Positions 61,121 through 64,000 of a stretch of 64,000 bases of DNA are shown here, piece by piece (position 1 is the stretch's first letter; every line of letters begins with the position of its first letter). Source of the stretch: Opitutia bacterium (GTDB taxonomy: Bacteria > Verrucomicrobiota > Verrucomicrobiia > Opitutales > Opitutaceae); NCBI GenBank assembly GCA_947472765.1, contig CANJCM010000008.1, forward strand, positions 1 through 64,000, written 5' to 3'. The notes below the pieces were generated by a model. The model was not told the DNA's origin, did no database searches, and was given only the letters and a program-made list of their open reading frames with translations. A program made the position numbers and the translations under genes.

Positions 61121-62584
61121 ATGCGATTCCTCTTCCTCGCCGCGGCGCTCGCCGGCGCCGCGTTGTCTCTCGGGCCCGACGCCCGTGCTCAGATTGGCCG
61201 GGCGCCCGCCCGGATCGTGCCGCGGATCGAGTCCGAACTCCTGCGGCCCGGAGCCGCCGTGCACCTGACCCTCACAGTGACGCTCGCTGAGGGATTGCAC
61301 GTGCAGTCGAATGCGCCGCGCGATCCGGCGTTCATCCCCACCGTGCTGACGATCGAGGCTCCCCGGGGCGTGAGGATCGACGAGATAATTTATCCCGCCG
61401 CGACGGATCTCCGGCAGGCGGGGCTTCCGCAGCCGCTCGCGGTCTTCGGTTCGGAGTTCACGATTCGAATCCGCGCGACCCTCGCGGACGATATGCCAGC
61501 CGGCGAACTCGTCGTGCCGGCCCGGATTCGTTACCAAGCCTGCAACGACAAGGCGTGCTTTCCGCCCGTGACGGCGGCGACGTCCTGGACACTCGCCCTC
61601 CCGTCGACAACTGGAGCCACGCCTGCTCCGAGCGTGCCGCCCGCGGCAGCAACGCCCGTGGCTGCGCCCGCCGCAAATGCCGCCGAGGCCACCGGCACTC
61701 CTCGTACAATTGTCGCCATGGTCCGCGCCGCGATGACCGAGGATTTCTCACGCGCGGAGCGACTGGTGGAGTCGTACCGCACGGCCCGGGGTGTCACGCC
61801 CGAAATGCTGCTGGCGAAATCCTGGCTCGGTCGCGGTGCGCTCGCGGCGCGTCGCTGGGACGTGGCGGAACGGCATGCGCGCGAGACTTACGATCTTGGT
61901 CGCGCGGAACTCCAGCGTCGGACGATGGATGCCGAGGACGTGTTTCCGATCGCGTTTGGCGCCGCGATTGAAGTGCTCGGTCAGGTGGCGGCCCAACAGG
62001 GTCGGCGGAGCGAGGGAGTGGCGTTCCTGCGCGAGGAGCTCGCGACCCATGGCGCGACCTCACTGCACAAGCGGATCCAGAAGAACGTCAATCTCCTCAG
62101 TCTCGAGGGCACGGTGGCACCCGAGCTGGATCGTTCCGAACCGCTGGGCGAAGCGGTCCCGTCGCTCACGGAATTAAAGGGTAACGTCGTGTTGCTGTTC
62201 TTCTGGGCGCACTGGTGCAGCGACTGCAAGGCGCAGGGACCGCTCCTCGAGACCCTGCTCCGCAAATATGGTCCGCGTGGCCTCCGGATCGTCGCCCCCA
62301 CGCAACGCTTTGGGTACGCCGTCGAGGGGAGTCCCGCTATCCCCGCGGCAGAGGAGCGGCATATCGTCGAGATCCGCCGGGCTTACTATCCGTGGATGGC
62401 CACGGTGCCGGTGACGCTGAATGCCACGAATCATCAACGTTACGGCGTGAGCACGACCCCGACGCTCACCGTGATCGATCGCCGGGGAATGGTTCGACTC
62501 TACCGTCCCGGCCTCATGCCCGAGGCGGAGCTGGACGAACTCCTGCGCCGGCTGCTCGACGAGCCCGCCACGACCGCGCCTTGA
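61121..62584 (+). CDS. DsbD-alpha-like domain fused to a TlpA-type thioredoxin, exported
   Basis: This 487-residue periplasmic protein has a signal peptide (MRFLFLAAALAGAALSLGPD). The N-terminal domain is the DsbD alpha type with the redox pair C141/C146 in ACNDKACFPP. After an Ala/Pro linker, a helical TPR-like region spans about 190-320. The C-terminus is a TlpA/ResA-like thioredoxin domain with LLFFWAHWCSDCKAQGPLLE (C366, C369) and the cis-Pro segment STTPTLTVIDRRG. DsbD normally has a membrane domain between its two soluble parts; here none is visible, so electrons cannot be moved from the cytoplasm by this protein alone. It is divergent from the sensor kinase with 133 bp between. Confidence 0.85.
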   Translation: MRFLFLAAALAGAALSLGPDARAQIGRAPARIVPRIESELLRPGAAVHLTLTVTLAEGLHVQSNAPRDPAFIPTVLTIEAPRGVRIDEIIYPAATDLRQAGLPQPLAVFGSEFTIRIRATLADDMPAGELVVPARIRYQACNDKACFPPVTAATSWTLALPSTTGATPAPSVPPAAATPVAAPAANAAEATGTPRTIVAMVRAAMTEDFSRAERLVESYRTARGVTPEMLLAKSWLGRGALAARRWDVAERHARETYDLGRAELQRRTMDAEDVFPIAFGAAIEVLGQVAAQQGRRSEGVAFLREELATHGATSLHKRIQKNVNLLSLEGTVAPELDRSEPLGEAVPSLTELKGNVVLLFFWAHWCSDCKAQGPLLETLLRKYGPRGLRIVAPTQRFGYAVEGSPAIPAAEERHIVEIRRAYYPWMATVPVTLNATNHQRYGVSTTPTLTVIDRRGMVRLYRPGLMPEAELDELLRRLLDEPATTAP

Positions 62585-62603
62585 CCGCGCCTTGACCGCA
62601 CAG

Positions 62604-62633
62604 TCGAAATTCGAGAATCGAAAAGCGAAAATC
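62604..62633. repeat. AAATTCGAGAATCGAAAAGCG tract
   Basis: This short stretch resembles one end of the GATTTTGGATTCTCG element framing 32551-33003. It sits in the 69-bp gap between the DsbD/TlpA fusion and the next gene, which also has a short direct repeat TTGACCGCGCC at its start. Confidence 0.45.
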
Positions 62634-62653
62634 CAGACGTTCTGATTGGGCGC

Positions 62654-64000
62654 ATGAAATCGATGCCCCGCTGGCTGTTTCCCCTCGTGGCCGGGTTGAT
62701 GGTGTTCACGTCGGTGCGCGGGGAGCCGCTTGTCATGACGGGCGGCCGGATTCCGAACGATCGCCGGCTGCAGCCGCTCAAGGACCTCGACGGCTACTTT
62801 CCGTTCACGCCGCCGGCGTCGCGCGAACAGTGGGAGCAGCGCGCGGCGATCTTGCGCCGGCAGATTCTCGTTTCGCAGGGACTCTGGCCGATGCCGGCGA
62901 AGACGCCGCTGCACGCGGTGATCCACGGCCGGATTGAGAAGCCCGACTACAGCGTCGAGAAGGTCTATTTCGAGAGCGCACCGGGATTTTTCGTCACGGG
63001 AAACCTGTATCGACCGAAAGGCCGGACCGGCCGCGTGCCGGCCGTGCTGGTGGCGCATGGACACTGGAAGGACGCGCGGTTCTACGAGGAGACGGACGAG
63101 AAGTTCCGCGAGGAGCTGGCGACCGGGGCGGAGCGATTCGAGATCGGCGGCCGCAATCGCTTCCAGGCGATGTGTGTGCAACTGGCGCGGATGGGCTGCG
63201 TGGTCTGGCAGTGGGACACGCTCGGCAACTCCGATTCACAGCAGCTCTCGTTCGAACTCGTGCATCGTTTCGCGACGCAACGCGCGGGTATGAGCGGGTC
63301 GGACGCGTGGGGCTTCTTCAGTCCGGCGGCGGAGGCGCGGCTGCAGAGCGTGATGGGTCTGCAGACCTTGAATGCGATTCGTTCGCTCGACTTCGTGCTC
63401 AGCCTTCCGGACGTGGATCCGGCCCGCGTGGCCATCACCGGCGCGAGCGGCGGCGCGACGCAGACGCTGATGCTCGCGGCGGTCGATCCCCGCGTGGCGG
63501 TTTCATTTCCCGCCGTGATGGTGAGCACGGCGATGCAGGGCGGGTGTTCCTGCGAGAACGCGAGCCTCCTGCGCGTTGGCACCGGCAACGTGGAAATCGC
63601 GGGCCTCTTCGCGCCGAAGCCGCTGGGCATGACGAACGCCGACGACTGGACGAAGGAGATGCCGGCGAAGGGCTTTCCCGACTTGCAACAGCTCTACTCG
63701 CTGCTCGGTGCGCCGGCGAACGTGATGCTGCACCGCGGCGAGCAGTTCCCGCACAACTACAACGCCGTTTCGCGGACCGCGCTTTACGGCTGGTTGAACC
63801 GGCACTTTCAACTCGGGTTCAGCGAACCCATTGTCGAACGCGACTACGAGCGCTTGGGACGTGGCGATCTGACCGTCTGGAACGCCGCGCATCCGGCCCC
63901 GACGACGGCGGGCGAGGCATTTGAACGAACTCTGACAAAGTGGTGGCAGGAAGATACCGACCGCCAACTGGAGGCGTCGACGCAGTCGCTGGCGGCGTTC
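62654..64000 (+). CDS. Secreted alpha/beta hydrolase (acetylxylan-esterase-like), cut by window end
   Basis: The frame opens at ATG 62654 and has no stop before the window ends, giving 449 residues of an incomplete protein. A signal peptide (MKSMPRWLFPLVAGLMVFTS) is followed by a secreted alpha/beta-hydrolase domain. It contains HGHWKDARFYEETDEKFRE, a middle QWDTLGNSDSQ, and the nucleophile elbow GASGGA with S265. A late MLHRGEQFPHNYNAVSR carries the likely His. The pattern resembles acetylxylan esterases that remove acetyl groups from plant polysaccharides; a broader serine-hydrolase role cannot be excluded. It starts 69 bp after the DsbD/TlpA fusion. Confidence 0.82.
   Translation, partial: MKSMPRWLFPLVAGLMVFTSVRGEPLVMTGGRIPNDRRLQPLKDLDGYFPFTPPASREQWEQRAAILRRQILVSQGLWPMPAKTPLHAVIHGRIEKPDYSVEKVYFESAPGFFVTGNLYRPKGRTGRVPAVLVAHGHWKDARFYEETDEKFREELATGAERFEIGGRNRFQAMCVQLARMGCVVWQWDTLGNSDSQQLSFELVHRFATQRAGMSGSDAWGFFSPAAEARLQSVMGLQTLNAIRSLDFVLSLPDVDPARVAITGASGGATQTLMLAAVDPRVAVSFPAVMVSTAMQGGCSCENASLLRVGTGNVEIAGLFAPKPLGMTNADDWTKEMPAKGFPDLQQLYSLLGAPANVMLHRGEQFPHNYNAVSRTALYGWLNRHFQLGFSEPIVERDYERLGRGDLTVWNAAHPAPTTAGEAFERTLTKWWQEDTDRQLEASTQSLAAF

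Noticed and set aside
1..64000. CRISPR arrays
   Set aside because: Repeats are palindromic and dispersed, without regular short repeats and unique spacers; no cas genes.
1..64000. tRNA, rRNA or riboswitch
   Set aside because: I saw no cloverleaf, rRNA-like or known riboswitch core in gene-free regions; hairpins there belong to dispersed repeats.

Overview
The window is high-GC DNA from a free-living Gram-negative bacterium, most likely Verrucomicrobiota and probably the Opitutaceae. No rRNA or marker gene is present, so this is inferred from gene content. The content includes four large DUF1592-type 'planctomycete/verrucomicrobial' di-haem proteins, three DUF1552 proteins with Tat signals, a PVC-type haem-binding CxxCH protein, a TonB-dependent receptor with the short N-terminal 'LDPFSV' stretch typical of Opitutaceae receptors, and a CHRD protein with the C-terminal domain common in secreted verrucomicrobial proteins. 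I support 40 protein genes. I see no tRNA, rRNA, CRISPR array, prophage or transposase.

Layout. 0-11 kb: ordinary genes (DUF1015 protein, glutamate dehydrogenase, LTA-synthase-type phosphoglycerol transferase, DUF2293 and DUF6172 proteins, coiled-coil proteins). 11-17 kb: a minus-strand unit of DUF1592 di-haem protein, DUF1552 protein and secreted esterase. 17-18.7 kb: LLM flavin oxidoreductase and YjdM/PhnA protein. 18.9-26.8 kb: a minus-strand run of decahaem cytochrome (MtrA/DmsE type), MtrB/PioB-type outer-membrane barrel, azurin-like cupredoxin, DUF1592 di-haem protein and SGNH esterase. 27-35 kb: a second DUF1592-DUF1552-esterase unit plus another secreted hydrolase. 35-38 kb: CHRD protein and TrhO. 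38-42.4 kb: a third DUF1592-DUF1552 pair on the plus strand. 43-50 kb: TonB receptor, two Tat-exported sugar-isomerase-fold proteins and a SYLF lipid-binding protein. 50-64 kb: phytanoyl-CoA-type dioxygenase, Tat amidohydrolase, haem-binding glucose-dehydrogenase-like protein, phospholipase D/cardiolipin synthase, ceramidase-family protein, NMT1-PAS histidine kinase, DsbD-alpha/thioredoxin fusion and a truncated acetylxylan-esterase-like hydrolase.

How the genes may work together. Most of the window encodes exported proteins, many of them esterases, amidases or haem proteins. The strongest system is the decahaem/barrel/cupredoxin set. It has the parts of a porin-cytochrome conduit that moves electrons across the outer membrane, and here it is followed on the same strand by a DUF1592 di-haem protein and an esterase. 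DUF1592 proteins occur four times, and three of these are followed by an esterase. This suggests a recurring module in which an exported haem protein and an exported hydrolase act on the same material. The function of DUF1592 and DUF1552 proteins is not established, so this remains inference.

The gaps between genes are unusually rich in dispersed palindromic repeats. At least seven families occur, several with two or more copies in this one window: a composite element of about 230-360 bp, a 125-bp nested palindrome, paired GCACGGGT hairpins, and others. One repeat runs into the 3' end of trhO.
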